From the NCBI GenBank assembly GCA_020342025.1, contig CP070840.1:3777476-3839314 (forward strand): a stretch of 61,839 nucleotides of DNA, given 5' to 3'. Source of the stretch: Deltaproteobacteria bacterium. GTDB taxonomy: Bacteria > Desulfobacterota > DSM-4660 > Desulfatiglandales > HGW-15. Each line of letters begins with the position of its first letter. Position 1 is the stretch's first letter. A model generated the notes under the pieces. It made no database searches and had not been told where the DNA came from. It was given only the letters and a program-made list of their open reading frames with translations. Below, in pieces: positions 1 through 7,607 of the stretch. The translations under genes and the position numbers were made by a program.

Positions 1-845
1 CCGGCAATATTGGTTGTGGCAGCGATATGTGCGATTTCGGGGACGAGTGCCATGGTGCTTCCTGGATTAAACCCGAACCACCCGAACCAAAGAATGAACG
101 TCCCCAATGCAGCCAAAGGAATATTGTGACCTGGGATGGCATTTGAAGAGCTATCGGCGGCGTACTTGCCCGTCCTTGGCCCCAGCATGATGGCACCGGT
201 AAGTGCAAGCCAGCCCCCTGTGGAATGGACCACCGTGGATCCGGCAAAATCCCACATCCCCAACTCAGCTAACCAGCCACCACCCCAAATCCAATGTCCC
301 ACAATGGGATAAATGATGGCGGTGATTGCGATGCTGTAGAAGATATAGGCCACAAACTTCGTCCTCTCTGCCATGGCCCCGGCCACAATGGTCGCGGCAG
401 TAGCACAAAATACCAGCTGGAAAAAATACTTGCATTCCAGGGGAACCTTGCTCCAACTTAAAGCAGAGAACGTTTCACCAGAGTCTGTGAGGAAAAAGCC
501 ACTTGTACCAAACAGAAAATTGCCTGCCCCAAACATCAAACCAAAACCTATGGCCCAAAACACGATACTTCCAAAACAGAAATCCATAAGGTTTTTCATT
601 AACATGTTCCCCGCATTTTTAGAGCGTGAGAACCCCGCTGTGAGCATGGCAAAACCAGCCTGCATGAACATGACCAAAACGGCGGCCAGAAGGGTCCAGC
701 CCGTATCGATTGCTACGCTTTTGTCGGACAACACTTCCTGGGCGGACGTGGGGGCCTCAAGTGGGTTTTCTGCCATTGCAACGTGCTCAATGAATCCAAG
801 CACCAGAAGGGTGATAAGAGTTGCCATTAGGATTTTCTTTGCCAT
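1..845 (-). CDS. amt: Ammonium transporter Amt (3' end beyond the window)
   Basis: Inner-membrane ammonium channel. The reading frame starts at the ATG at 845, with AGGAGG nine bases upstream, and runs off the left edge, so the last helices and the PII-contacting tail are not visible. A cleavable signal peptide (MAKKILMATLITLLVLGF, then Ala-Met-Ala) precedes the family's opening helix (LLAAVLVMFMQAGFAMLTAG). Further hallmarks are the MAERTKFVAY segment, the HSTGGWLALTGAIMLGPR segment with the pore-region histidine context, and ILWFGWFGFNPGS. It is the last visible gene of the glnB-flotillin-glnA-amidotransferase-amt array, 68 bp after its neighbour. No promoter of its own was seen, so co-transcription from the sigma-54 promoter upstream of glnB is inferred. 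PII-gated uptake is the expected regulation. Family assignment is very secure. Confidence 0.94.
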   Translation of the reverse strand, partial: MAKKILMATLITLLVLGFIEHVAMAENPLEAPTSAQEVLSDKSVAIDTGWTLLAAVLVMFMQAGFAMLTAGFSRSKNAGNMLMKNLMDFCFGSIVFWAIGFGLMFGAGNFLFGTSGFFLTDSGETFSALSWSKVPLECKYFFQLVFCATAATIVAGAMAERTKFVAYIFYSIAITAIIYPIVGHWIWGGGWLAELGMWDFAGSTVVHSTGGWLALTGAIMLGPRTGKYAADSSSNAIPGHNIPLAALGTFILWFGWFGFNPGSTMALVPEIAHIAATTNIA

Positions 846-913
846 TTGTTACAGCCTCCTGTTTCCTTTTCCTCACCCCGCCCCTTCCATGAGACTGATG
901 AGTGTGATTTAGA

Positions 914-1642
914 TCAATCTGCGCCTATGACCAACTTCATAAAGTTACCGAAAAGTTTCTCGAATTGCTCTCCCACTGACTTTTCCAGCAGCGTTGCGTC
1001 TGCCAACACTTTGGAAGGATTGACGCTCGGCGAATGGGAGAGCCACTTGCTATCCTCTTCTAGCCATTTCGTCACATTCGCGCGGGTAGCCGCGTGATTA
1101 TCGAACTGTAAGCCAACGATATGCGGCCTATGGGTTACGGAAATTGCCTCCACCAGACACTCCTGGGATGTAACCAAAACCTCAATGTGTTTGGGTACGG
1201 GCGGTAAGATCGCCTGAGCATGCCACTTGAACAGGGGAAAGGCCTTTGGAACACGCCGTAATAGGGGGTGGTGGCTCCCTTCTTTTGTAATCTGGCCCTC
1301 AATGAATCCCACACTGCGGCAGAAATTTTCTCCCACATTGGCCCCCAAGGCATCAGCAAGCAACTGGTGTCCTAGGCAAAAACCCAGGTACGGTCTGTCT
1401 TGCTCAATGGATTGTCGGATGGCCGCCTTTTCAGCTTTCAAGAAAGGGTATTTCTCTTCCTGATCCACATTGGGCTCACCGCCCAAGACAATCAAAGCGT
1501 CATAAGGTGCGAGATTGGGAATGGGTTGACGCCACACCTCAATCAACTCTAGCTGGACACCCCACCTTTTGGCAGACCGCAGGAGATGGATACCCGGACC
1601 TTCCCAGGGCATATGCTGAAAGGTGAGAAACATTTTTGCCAT
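914..1642 (-). CDS. Class I glutamine amidotransferase-like protein, atypical catalytic site
   Basis: A stand-alone GATase1 domain of about 242 residues, the fold that releases ammonia from glutamine in GMP synthase and related enzymes. The nucleophile elbow is intact (LGFCLGHQLLADALGA), as are the oxyanion-side GGEPNVDQE segment and a KWHAQAI segment. The usual GVQFHPE motif that supplies the catalytic His and Glu reads LQFDNHAATRANV, so the His is missing directly after QF and the Glu is not recognisable. Activity is therefore doubtful unless His185 or Asp183 (counted from the TTG at 1648) substitutes. I chose ATG 1642 because GGAG lies six bases upstream of it; an in-frame TTG at 1648 is the alternative. 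Its place between glnA and amt suggests a glutamine-linked or sensing role, but the substrate is unknown. Confidence 0.82.
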   Translation of the reverse strand: MAKMFLTFQHMPWEGPGIHLLRSAKRWGVQLELIEVWRQPIPNLAPYDALIVLGGEPNVDQEEKYPFLKAEKAAIRQSIEQDRPYLGFCLGHQLLADALGANVGENFCRSVGFIEGQITKEGSHHPLLRRVPKAFPLFKWHAQAILPPVPKHIEVLVTSQECLVEAISVTHRPHIVGLQFDNHAATRANVTKWLEEDSKWLSHSPSVNPSKVLADATLLEKSVGEQFEKLFGNFMKLVIGAD

Positions 1643-1703
1643 GACCAACTCCAGAATTCCAACTCACATCATCTATGCTCAATCTCTCCGAAAATCCCCC
1701 CTT

Positions 1704-1830
1704 CCCCCCTTTACAAAAGTAGGGAACATTGTCGGGCATTTCTGCAGCGTGAGTCTTTAATCTTCCCCCTTTTGTAAAGGGGGATCGAGGCCTGCCCGCC
1801 ATTAGCTGCGCTTTAGGCGCTGGCAGGCGG
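1704..1830. repeat. Intergenic inverted-repeat cluster between glnA and the amidotransferase-like gene
   Basis: The 15-base arm CCCCCTTTACAAAAG (1705-1719) is the perfect reverse complement of 1769-1783. The second arm is itself a hairpin, CCCCCTTT-TGT-AAAGGGGG (1765-1783). A separate hairpin CCTGCC (1791-1796)/GGCAGG (1822-1827) follows. The elements lie between co-oriented genes of one inferred operon, so they could stabilise or partly terminate the mRNA after glnA. They may also be copies of a dispersed C-rich intergenic repeat. No conventional U-tract terminator is present. Confidence 0.6.
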
Positions 1831-1835
1831 GGGGT

Positions 1836-3164
1836 TTATAAGATCGGGAAATAGCTCTTAATTTCATACCCGCTGATATGTATGCGGTATCGGTCCCATT
1901 CTATTTTCTTGTTTGCAATGAACTTGTTGAAGATGTGATCTCCAAGCGTCTCTTTAACCAGGTCACTCTTCTCGAGCTCTTGAACGGCTTCAAAAAGGCT
2001 TCCAGGCAGAGAGACGATGCCAGCCCTTGCCCTTGCTGCCTCGTCCATCTCATAGATGTCCTCCTCCACCGGGTCAGGAAGCGAGTAGCTTTCATCAATC
2101 CCCTTCAGTCCCGCAGCGAGCATCACAGCAAATGCGAGGTAAGGATTGCAGGCCGGATCGGGTGCGCGATATTCAATCCGGGTCGCCTGCTCCTTGCCCG
2201 GTTTGTACATGGGCACTCTTACCATTGCTGAGCGATTGCGCCGCGCCCAAGAGATGTAGACGGGTGCTTCGTAACCGGGGACCAGCCGCTTGTATGAGTT
2301 GACCCACTGGTTGGTGATCGCTGTTATCTCTCGGGCGTGGTTCAAGATTCCTGCTATGTAAGATTTCGCCAGATCAGAGAGATGGTAACGATCACTGCGA
2401 TTATAAAAGGCATTGATATCGCCTCTGAACAGGGATTGATGTGTGTGCATGCCACTGCCATTCTCTCCAAAGATGGGCTTTGGCATAAAGGTGGCATAGT
2501 ATCCGTGTTTCCGGGCTATCTCTTTGACCGCGACACGGTAGGTCATGGTATTGTCAGCCATCTTAAGCCCTTCATCATAACGCAAATCAATCTCGTGCTG
2601 GCTGGGGGCTACCTCATGGTGGCTGTACTCCACCTGAATCCCCATTTCTTGAAGGGTAAAAATGGTGTCTCTTCTCAGGTCGCTGGCCAGATCTAGAGGT
2701 CTCGTGTCAAAATACCCACCTTTATCGATTATTTCCGGCTTTTCATTGTCTGCGAAGTAGAAAAACTCCAGCTCAGGGCCCAAATAGAGTTTATAACCCT
2801 TGTCAGCCGCCCTCTGTAATACGCGCTTTAGAACATACCGAGGGTCACCCTCATAATGGGACCCATCTGGCTGAAGAATATCGCAGAACATACGGGCCAC
2901 TGGCCGCTCCTTTGGCCGCCAAGGAAGGAATTCGAAGGTTGAAGGATCGGGCATGGCGATCATATCGCTCTCTTCGATTCGGGCGAACCCCTCGATAGAG
3001 GAGCCATCAAATCCCATCCCTTCTGTCAATGCACCCTCAAGTTCCGAAGGCGTGATAGCAAATCCCTTCAATATACCCAAGATATCCGTAAACCAGATCT
3101 GGATAAAGCTGACATTTCTTTCTTTGACAATCTTCATCACCTCTTTTTTGGTTCTGACAGACAT
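1836..3164 (-). CDS. glnA: Glutamine synthetase type I, alpha subclass (first copy)
   Basis: Makes glutamine from glutamate, ammonia and ATP in the cytosol, as a dodecamer in this family. About 442 residues, the length of the alpha subclass (Bacillus GlnA) and shorter than the roughly 469-residue adenylylated beta form. Visible motifs are GFDGSSIEGFARIEESDM, GSGMHTHQSL (ATP loop), NRSAMVRVPMY and the alpha-type tail IEWDRYRIH. Arg62, the residue used for glutamine feedback in Bacillus, is present, and the adenylylation-site tyrosine motif of the beta form is absent. I start it at ATG 3164, five bases or so after AGGAGGAGA; the upstream extension to 3203 has no comparable ribosome site. It follows the flotillin gene by 44 bp. 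A second copy lies at 10745-12076. Confidence 0.95.
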   Translation of the reverse strand: MSVRTKKEVMKIVKERNVSFIQIWFTDILGILKGFAITPSELEGALTEGMGFDGSSIEGFARIEESDMIAMPDPSTFEFLPWRPKERPVARMFCDILQPDGSHYEGDPRYVLKRVLQRAADKGYKLYLGPELEFFYFADNEKPEIIDKGGYFDTRPLDLASDLRRDTIFTLQEMGIQVEYSHHEVAPSQHEIDLRYDEGLKMADNTMTYRVAVKEIARKHGYYATFMPKPIFGENGSGMHTHQSLFRGDINAFYNRSDRYHLSDLAKSYIAGILNHAREITAITNQWVNSYKRLVPGYEAPVYISWARRNRSAMVRVPMYKPGKEQATRIEYRAPDPACNPYLAFAVMLAAGLKGIDESYSLPDPVEEDIYEMDEAARARAGIVSLPGSLFEAVQELEKSDLVKETLGDHIFNKFIANKKIEWDRYRIHISGYEIKSYFPIL

Positions 3165-3208
3165 GAATCTCCTCCTCTGTTTGGGGGTCTGCCCCTGAAA
3201 CATTAAGT

Positions 3209-4462
3209 TTATACGGTACCCTTGCCTCTGGCTTGAAGGATTTCAGGAATGTCCAGGCCTGTGGCATTCTTTATCTGCTCGAATATGGAGATGATGGAAC
3301 CGGTCACGCCATGGACATACGCCTTTAAACCATTTCCATTTCCACTATCCACTACGGTCACCTTGTCAATGGATAGGTTCTCAGCCAGGACGCGAGTTAT
3401 CTTATCCAATATGTCTGGAAGCTGTTGGATCAGAAAAAGCTCCCGGGTGTCTTCCTTCTCCCACTCTTGCCGCATCGATCTCACCGCCTCTGCCATTGCC
3501 TTGCCGTCTTCTATGATGTTGGCTGCTTTCCCCATGGCCCTCAATTCCATGGCGTCTTTTTCCGCTCGAGCGGGGACGACCACATCTGCCTCGTATTTAT
3601 GTTTGTTCATCTCAACCCTTTGCTCTTCCAACTTCTGCTCCTCTTCTACCCGGGCGATATCACCGGCCACATTGGCTTTGGCTTCAATCCTGTGCGCTTC
3701 TGCAGCCAAGGCTGCCCTTTTCACGCGAAGCTTGTTTTCTGCCTCCACGATGCTCACATCTGCTTCATGCTCTGCCACTCTTCCTTTCTTCTTCGCCTGC
3801 GCCGCCACGAGCATCGCTTCGGCTTCCGCGTTCGCTTCAACGATTTTGGCATCCCTTCTCACCTCGGCGTTCTTTTTGCGCCCGATAGCATCCAGGTACC
3901 CTTCGTTGTCAAAGATGTGCTTAATCTTGAAAGTATCGAGGACCAGACCGAGGTTTCTAAGGTCGCATCTTGCCTCTTCTGCCACTTTCTCGGCAAACTC
4001 AAGCCGGTTACTATTCGCCTCTTCCGGGGTTAAGGTGGCCAGAACACCTCGTAAACTCCCTTCCAAGTTTTCCCTGGCGATCTGCGAAATGTCGTTAATG
4101 TTCCTTCCCAAGAACCTCTCCAAGGCATTGGATAGGCCTTCCTCCTCGCTCCCAGCTATCTTCACATTAGCCATTGCCTGAATGTTGATGGGAATGACTC
4201 CGCTGGTAAGGGCTCCTGGAAGTTCCAGCTCAATGGGGATGGTTGTCAGAGCCAACCGGGTTACCGATTCAATAATGGGAATCTTGAGGCCGCGTCCCCC
4301 TTTGATTACCCTGTATCCCACCACTGTCCCATCCTTCAATTTCCTCTTCCTGCCTGAAAAGACGAGGATCTCATTTGGATGGCAGATCCTCAGGTTTGCC
4401 TTGACAAAAGCAAGAATGACCAACGCCGCTATAAAAGCAATCCCAATCCATACACCTAACAT
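3209..4462 (-). CDS. Flotillin-like SPFH/band 7 membrane protein
   Basis: A 417-residue flotillin: one N-terminal membrane anchor (about residues 3-20, GVWIGIAFIAALVILAFVK), an SPFH/band-7 domain (about 25-190), then a long Ala/Glu-rich coiled coil (about 195-320, e.g. AEAEAMLVAAQAKKKGRVAEH) and a C-terminal tail. Flotillins form oligomeric scaffolds on the cytoplasmic face of membrane microdomains. The start has a near-perfect ribosome site, AAGGAGGT, six bases upstream. It sits inside a nitrogen-assimilation array, between glnB and glnA. Inference: it may organise Amt, PII and glutamine synthetase at the membrane, but nothing in the sequence proves a physical link. Family call is secure; role is not. 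Confidence 0.88.
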   Translation of the reverse strand: MLGVWIGIAFIAALVILAFVKANLRICHPNEILVFSGRKRKLKDGTVVGYRVIKGGRGLKIPIIESVTRLALTTIPIELELPGALTSGVIPINIQAMANVKIAGSEEEGLSNALERFLGRNINDISQIARENLEGSLRGVLATLTPEEANSNRLEFAEKVAEEARCDLRNLGLVLDTFKIKHIFDNEGYLDAIGRKKNAEVRRDAKIVEANAEAEAMLVAAQAKKKGRVAEHEADVSIVEAENKLRVKRAALAAEAHRIEAKANVAGDIARVEEEQKLEEQRVEMNKHKYEADVVVPARAEKDAMELRAMGKAANIIEDGKAMAEAVRSMRQEWEKEDTRELFLIQQLPDILDKITRVLAENLSIDKVTVVDSGNGNGLKAYVHGVTGSIISIFEQIKNATGLDIPEILQARGKGTV

Positions 4463-4485
4463 CGCTAGACCTCCTTAACAAAGCT

Positions 4486-4594
4486 TTGGAGTATTGGAAT
4501 AATGGAGTATAGGAGTGATGGGATTAGAAGAAAAAAAGAATACCTACGTTTTTCTTATTCCAATACTCCAGTACTCCATTGCTCCATCACTCCA
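4486..4594. repeat. Word-repeat hairpin (TGGAGTA/TACTCCA type)
   Basis: A long imperfect hairpin. The left arm holds repeats of the word TGGAGTATTGGAATAATGGAG (first 20 bases shown by position 4487-4506), and the right arm (about 4558-4594) holds the complementary words CCAATACTCCA, GTACTCCATT and GCTCCATCACTCCA, around an A/T-rich loop. The same word family recurs at 52526-52617, so it is a dispersed element, not a gene-specific structure. Here it lies in the 136-bp gap between glnB and the flotillin gene, where the transcribed hairpin could affect mRNA stability or downstream expression. Confidence 0.7.
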
Positions 4595-4598
4595 TCCT

Positions 4599-4937
4599 TC
4601 ATATGGCCTTCGTGCCTCTTTCCAGGGTCCTAATCCTTATGCATTGAGGAAGATCGAGCACGAAGATCTTTCCGTCTCCCATACTGCCGGATCTTGATCC
4701 CTTGATGATCGCTTCAATAGTTGGCTCCACAAAATCGTCATTTACTGCGATCTCAAGCCTCACCTTTTTTAATAGGTTCACCTCCTGCATAACCCCTCTG
4801 TAGGTTTCCGTGTAACCCATCTGGTTCCCACAGCCCAATGCATTACTCACGGTCATGCTGTAAATCTCATTATCAAACAAGGCTTGTTTCACATCATTCA
4901 GTCTGTGGGGCTGAATCATGGCTATAACGTATTTCAT
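4599..4937 (-). CDS. glnB: PII nitrogen-regulatory protein lacking the uridylylated Tyr51
   Basis: A 112-residue PII protein, the trimeric sensor of 2-oxoglutarate and ATP/ADP that gates Amt and controls nitrogen enzymes. Visible are the T-loop region (GYTETYRG), the B-loop ([13 protein letters not shown]) and the C-terminal IRIRT. Tyr46 is conserved, but the residue uridylylated in enterobacteria, Tyr51, is Gln51 ([10 protein letters not shown]), so GlnD-type modification at that site is not possible. ATG 4937 is preceded by GGAGGGAGGT; the frame extends up to 5006, but that extension would cross the sigma-54 promoter at 4974-4989 and is rejected. First gene of the nitrogen operon. It could equally be called glnK from its amt linkage. 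Confidence 0.92.
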   Translation of the reverse strand: MKYVIAMIQPHRLNDVKQALFDNEIYSMTVSNALGCGNQMGYTETYRGVMQEVNLLKKVRLEIAVNDDFVEPTIEAIIKGSRSGSMGDGKIFVLDLPQCIRIRTLERGTKAI

Positions 4938-4973
4938 CCCTCGAACACCTCCCTCCAGTTGAAAAACCTCTAG

Positions 4974-4989
4974 AGCAAGTGGCGTGCCA
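4974..4989 (-). promoter_or_regulatory. Sigma-54 promoter of the glnB operon
   Basis: The minus strand reads TGGCACGCCACTTGCT, an exact match to the sigma-54 pattern TGGCAC-N5-TTGC(A/T) with the invariant GG (-24) and GC (-12) correctly spaced. The start of transcription is expected near 4963, giving a leader of about 26 nt before the glnB ATG, which contains the GGAGGGAGGT ribosome site. Sigma-54 promoters need an enhancer-binding protein such as NtrC; a candidate site lies 82 bp upstream. Confidence 0.85.
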
Positions 4990-5070
4990 TAGGGATGAGA
5001 ACCCAAACAACCCTAAAGTTTTCAAAGAGATAACCAGGCAGGAAGACCAAATGGAGACACATGAAAATAC

Positions 5071-5112
5071 TACAATTTTGTCCATTATATTTCTTTTCGC
5101 TACAAAAATGTA
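5071..5112 (-). promoter_or_regulatory. Candidate enhancer (activator-binding) site for the glnB sigma-54 promoter
   Basis: Two short inverted repeats, TACAATTTTGT (5071-5081) and TTCGC-TACAAAAATGTA (5096-5112), with 19 nt between the first and the TACA of the second, end 82 bp upstream of the -24 element. The same pair, TACAATTTTGT and TTCGC-c-TTACAGAAATGTA, occurs 81 bp upstream of the second glnA promoter (12272-12314) while the rest of the two upstream regions is not similar. Position and conservation fit a site for an NtrC-family activator; the protein is not identified and the motif is not the classical enterobacterial NtrC sequence. Confidence 0.6.
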
Positions 5113-5336
5113 TTTCATGCTTCTGCCCCTTTGGCCCCTCTCAGCACGAATGGGCGCTGGATACCATCTCTCTCTTCATACGCCCCCTCTGAAACATGCC
5201 TTCCTTCTATTCTGTGGACATTGACCACCTATCCTGATAAACGAAGACGCTTCGCTCCAGTCTGTTCATGCTCATCGACACTTTCGGCGGTACCATAAAA
5301 TAGGAAGCGGAAATAGAAGTGGGATAAGAAAATGAA

Positions 5337-5360
5337 GTTGATTGTGATCAAGTAATCAAC
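5337..5360. promoter_or_regulatory. Palindrome upstream of aspS-gatC, possible operator
   Basis: GTTGATT (5337-5343) and AATCAAC (5354-5360) are perfect inverted arms around GTGATCAAGT, about 75 bp before the aspS start, in an AT-rich stretch that probably contains the promoter. It could bind a dimeric regulator. Nothing identifies which, and a chance palindrome in AT-rich DNA cannot be excluded. Confidence 0.3.
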
Positions 5361-5435
5361 TAAGATGAATAGTTTACATAAAAATTTTTGATATCAATAG
5401 GCTGGCAATCCTTGATGAGATTTTAGGACATTTTC

Positions 5436-7604
5436 ATGAAGTGGAGAGATAGAGTTTATTGTGGATCCTTGCGGACCTCCCATATGGGCAGGGACGTACT
5501 GCTCATGGGTTGGGTGGACGCCATTCGGGACCATGGAAACCTGCTGTTCATCCATCTGAGAGACATCCGGGGAATTGTGCAAGTCGTTTTCGATCCCCAT
5601 GTGAACAAGGAAAGCTATGAAAGCTCCACCACATTAAGAGAAGAATATGTGGTTGAAGTGACAGGAAAGGTGGGACGTAGGCAGAAGGGAACCGAAAATC
5701 CCAACCTGGAGACAGGAGACGTGGAGGTCTTTGCCACACACCTGGAGATACTTTCTAAAGCAAAAACCCTTCCCTTCCTGATCTCTGAGAAGGCCATGGT
5801 TTTTGGGGAAGAGATCCAGTCTAGCCCGGAAAATGTGGACGAGGAACTCAGGTTGCAATACAGATACCTAGACCTAAGGCGTCCCTCTGTACAGGCCCTC
5901 TTCCTAAAACGACACGAGATCATGAAATGCATTCGTGACCACTTCCACGAGCTGGGGTTCACTGAAATAGAAACACCCTTCCTGACGAAGAGCACGCCAG
6001 AGGGCGCAAGGGATTACCTGGTCCCCAGTCGGGTCCACCAGGGTAAGTTCTATGCCCTTCCCCAGTCTCCCCAGCTTTTCAAACAAATCCTCATGATGAG
6101 TGGAATGGATCGCTACTTTCAGATCGCAAGGTGTTTTCGTGACGAGGACCTAAGGCCCAACAGGCAGCCAGAGTTTACCCAACTGGACATGGAGGCTGGC
6201 TTCATCGATGAGGAATTCATTTATGACGTCATAGAAGCGCTGACCATCCGCATGTTTGCCCTGGGAGGGATCGACCTGCCCAGTCCCTTTCCGCGGATGA
6301 CTTACAGGGAGGCGATGGGCCGATATGGTACCGATTGCCCGGATACACGCTTTGACATGTCCTTTGAAGAGGTCACGGACCTCCTGCAAGATACAGACTA
6401 CACGATTTTCCGCCAGGTCATTGGGCAGGGTGGCAAGATTAAGGGGTTTTGCGTGAAGGGTATGGCCGCCAGACTCAGCAAGAATGTCCTCCAGAATGAA
6501 TACGCTCTAAAGATAGTCCCTTCGTTTGGGGCAAAAGGGATGACCTGGATGAAAGTGATCGGTGGAAATCTGGAGTCCAATATTGTCCAGTTTTTCGCTC
6601 CGGCCGAGCAAGAGGCCATTAGGGCGCGCTTCCGCGCTGAGGATGGTGATGTCATCATGATGATTGCCGATACCTCCGTGGAACTTATGGACAAGGCCCT
6701 TTGTAGCCTGCGTCTTCATGTGGCTAAAAGGCTTGGGCTGATCCCTGAAGATCGATATTGCCCATTATGGGTGACCGACTTCCCGCTCTTTGAACTCAAG
6801 GATGGAAAATTGAGTTCTCAGCACCATCCCTTCACCATGCCTGAGAGAACGGATTTCGATCCCACAGACGAGGATGAATTGCTGCGTCTCAATTCCAGGG
6901 CCTACGACCTGGTCATTAATGGAGAAGAACTGGGTGGGGGGAGTATCCGCATCCACAAGATGGAGGTCCAAGATAAGATCTTCAAGGCCCTTGGTTTGAG
7001 TCCAGAGGAGGTGAAAACCAAGTTTGGGTTCTTCCTGAAGGCTATGGAGTACGGGGCTCCACCCCATGGCGGCATTGCCCTTGGCCTTGACAGGGTCATT
7101 GCGATGATCCTGAAAACTTCATCCATCAGAGATGTCATCGCCTTTCCCAAAAACCGAAGCGCCCTCTGCCCTTTGACCCAAGCACCTTCTCCTGTGGATA
7201 GATCACAGCTCAGGGAGTTGGGTCTGGGCCCTGCCGGTATTTTGGGAAGGCCCGCCATAGGCTTGAGACGACCGGTGCAAGAAGATATGGTTGGGCGTCC
7301 TCTCGCAGAGTCCGAAAGAATTTCCAGGGGCGAGGTGAAGCATGTGGCAAAACTTGCTCGCTTGAAAATCACCGATCCAGAGGCAGACGCCTATCAGAAG
7401 GAGCTAAATGCCGTGTTGGAACACTTCGAGGCACTGCAAGATTTAGACACGGAAAATGTGGAGCCCATGAGTCACGTTTTGGAACTAAGGAACGTTTGGC
7501 GAGAGGACAAACTGAGCAAGGCCAAAAAGGCGGAATCCGTGATGGCAAATGCACCGAGCAAGGAATCCGGCTACTTTAAAGTCCCAAAGATCTTGGAAGG
7601 CTAA
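5436..7604 (+). CDS. aspS-gatC: Fusion of non-discriminating aspartyl-tRNA synthetase and GatC
   Basis: A 722-residue single frame. Residues 1-597 are a bacterial-type AspRS: OB-fold anticodon domain, class II motif 2 (FRDE, 234-237), the GAD insertion, and motif 3 (GLDR, 550-553). His33 (RDHGNL) and Gly85 (KGTENP) are the pair that marks non-discriminating AspRS, which charges both tRNA-Asp and tRNA-Asn; discriminating enzymes have Leu and Lys there. After a linker (about 598-628), residues 629-722 are a complete GatC (ISRGEVKHVAKLARL ... ESGYFKVPKILEG), the small subunit bridging GatA and GatB. gatA starts 3 bp later, then gatB, so one operon carries Asp-tRNA-Asn formation and its amidation. 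An in-frame ATG at codon 618 (7287) could give free GatC but lacks a clear ribosome site. Both halves are secure. Confidence 0.95.
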   Translation: MKWRDRVYCGSLRTSHMGRDVLLMGWVDAIRDHGNLLFIHLRDIRGIVQVVFDPHVNKESYESSTTLREEYVVEVTGKVGRRQKGTENPNLETGDVEVFATHLEILSKAKTLPFLISEKAMVFGEEIQSSPENVDEELRLQYRYLDLRRPSVQALFLKRHEIMKCIRDHFHELGFTEIETPFLTKSTPEGARDYLVPSRVHQGKFYALPQSPQLFKQILMMSGMDRYFQIARCFRDEDLRPNRQPEFTQLDMEAGFIDEEFIYDVIEALTIRMFALGGIDLPSPFPRMTYREAMGRYGTDCPDTRFDMSFEEVTDLLQDTDYTIFRQVIGQGGKIKGFCVKGMAARLSKNVLQNEYALKIVPSFGAKGMTWMKVIGGNLESNIVQFFAPAEQEAIRARFRAEDGDVIMMIADTSVELMDKALCSLRLHVAKRLGLIPEDRYCPLWVTDFPLFELKDGKLSSQHHPFTMPERTDFDPTDEDELLRLNSRAYDLVINGEELGGGSIRIHKMEVQDKIFKALGLSPEEVKTKFGFFLKAMEYGAPPHGGIALGLDRVIAMILKTSSIRDVIAFPKNRSALCPLTQAPSPVDRSQLRELGLGPAGILGRPAIGLRRPVQEDMVGRPLAESERISRGEVKHVAKLARLKITDPEADAYQKELNAVLEHFEALQDLDTENVEPMSHVLELRNVWREDKLSKAKKAESVMANAPSKESGYFKVPKILEG

Positions 7605-7607
7605 AGG

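Noticed and set aside
373..912. Plus-strand frame of 179 codons opposite amt
   Set aside because: Mirror of the amt coding sequence, no ribosome site, no family resemblance.
3249..4181. Plus-strand frame of 310 codons opposite the flotillin gene
   Set aside because: Ser/Ala-rich antisense of the Ala/Glu-rich coiled coil; not protein-like.
4938..5006. Longer glnB start at 5006
   Set aside because: It would overlap the sigma-54 promoter and lies upstream of the predicted transcription start; ATG 4937 has the ribosome site.
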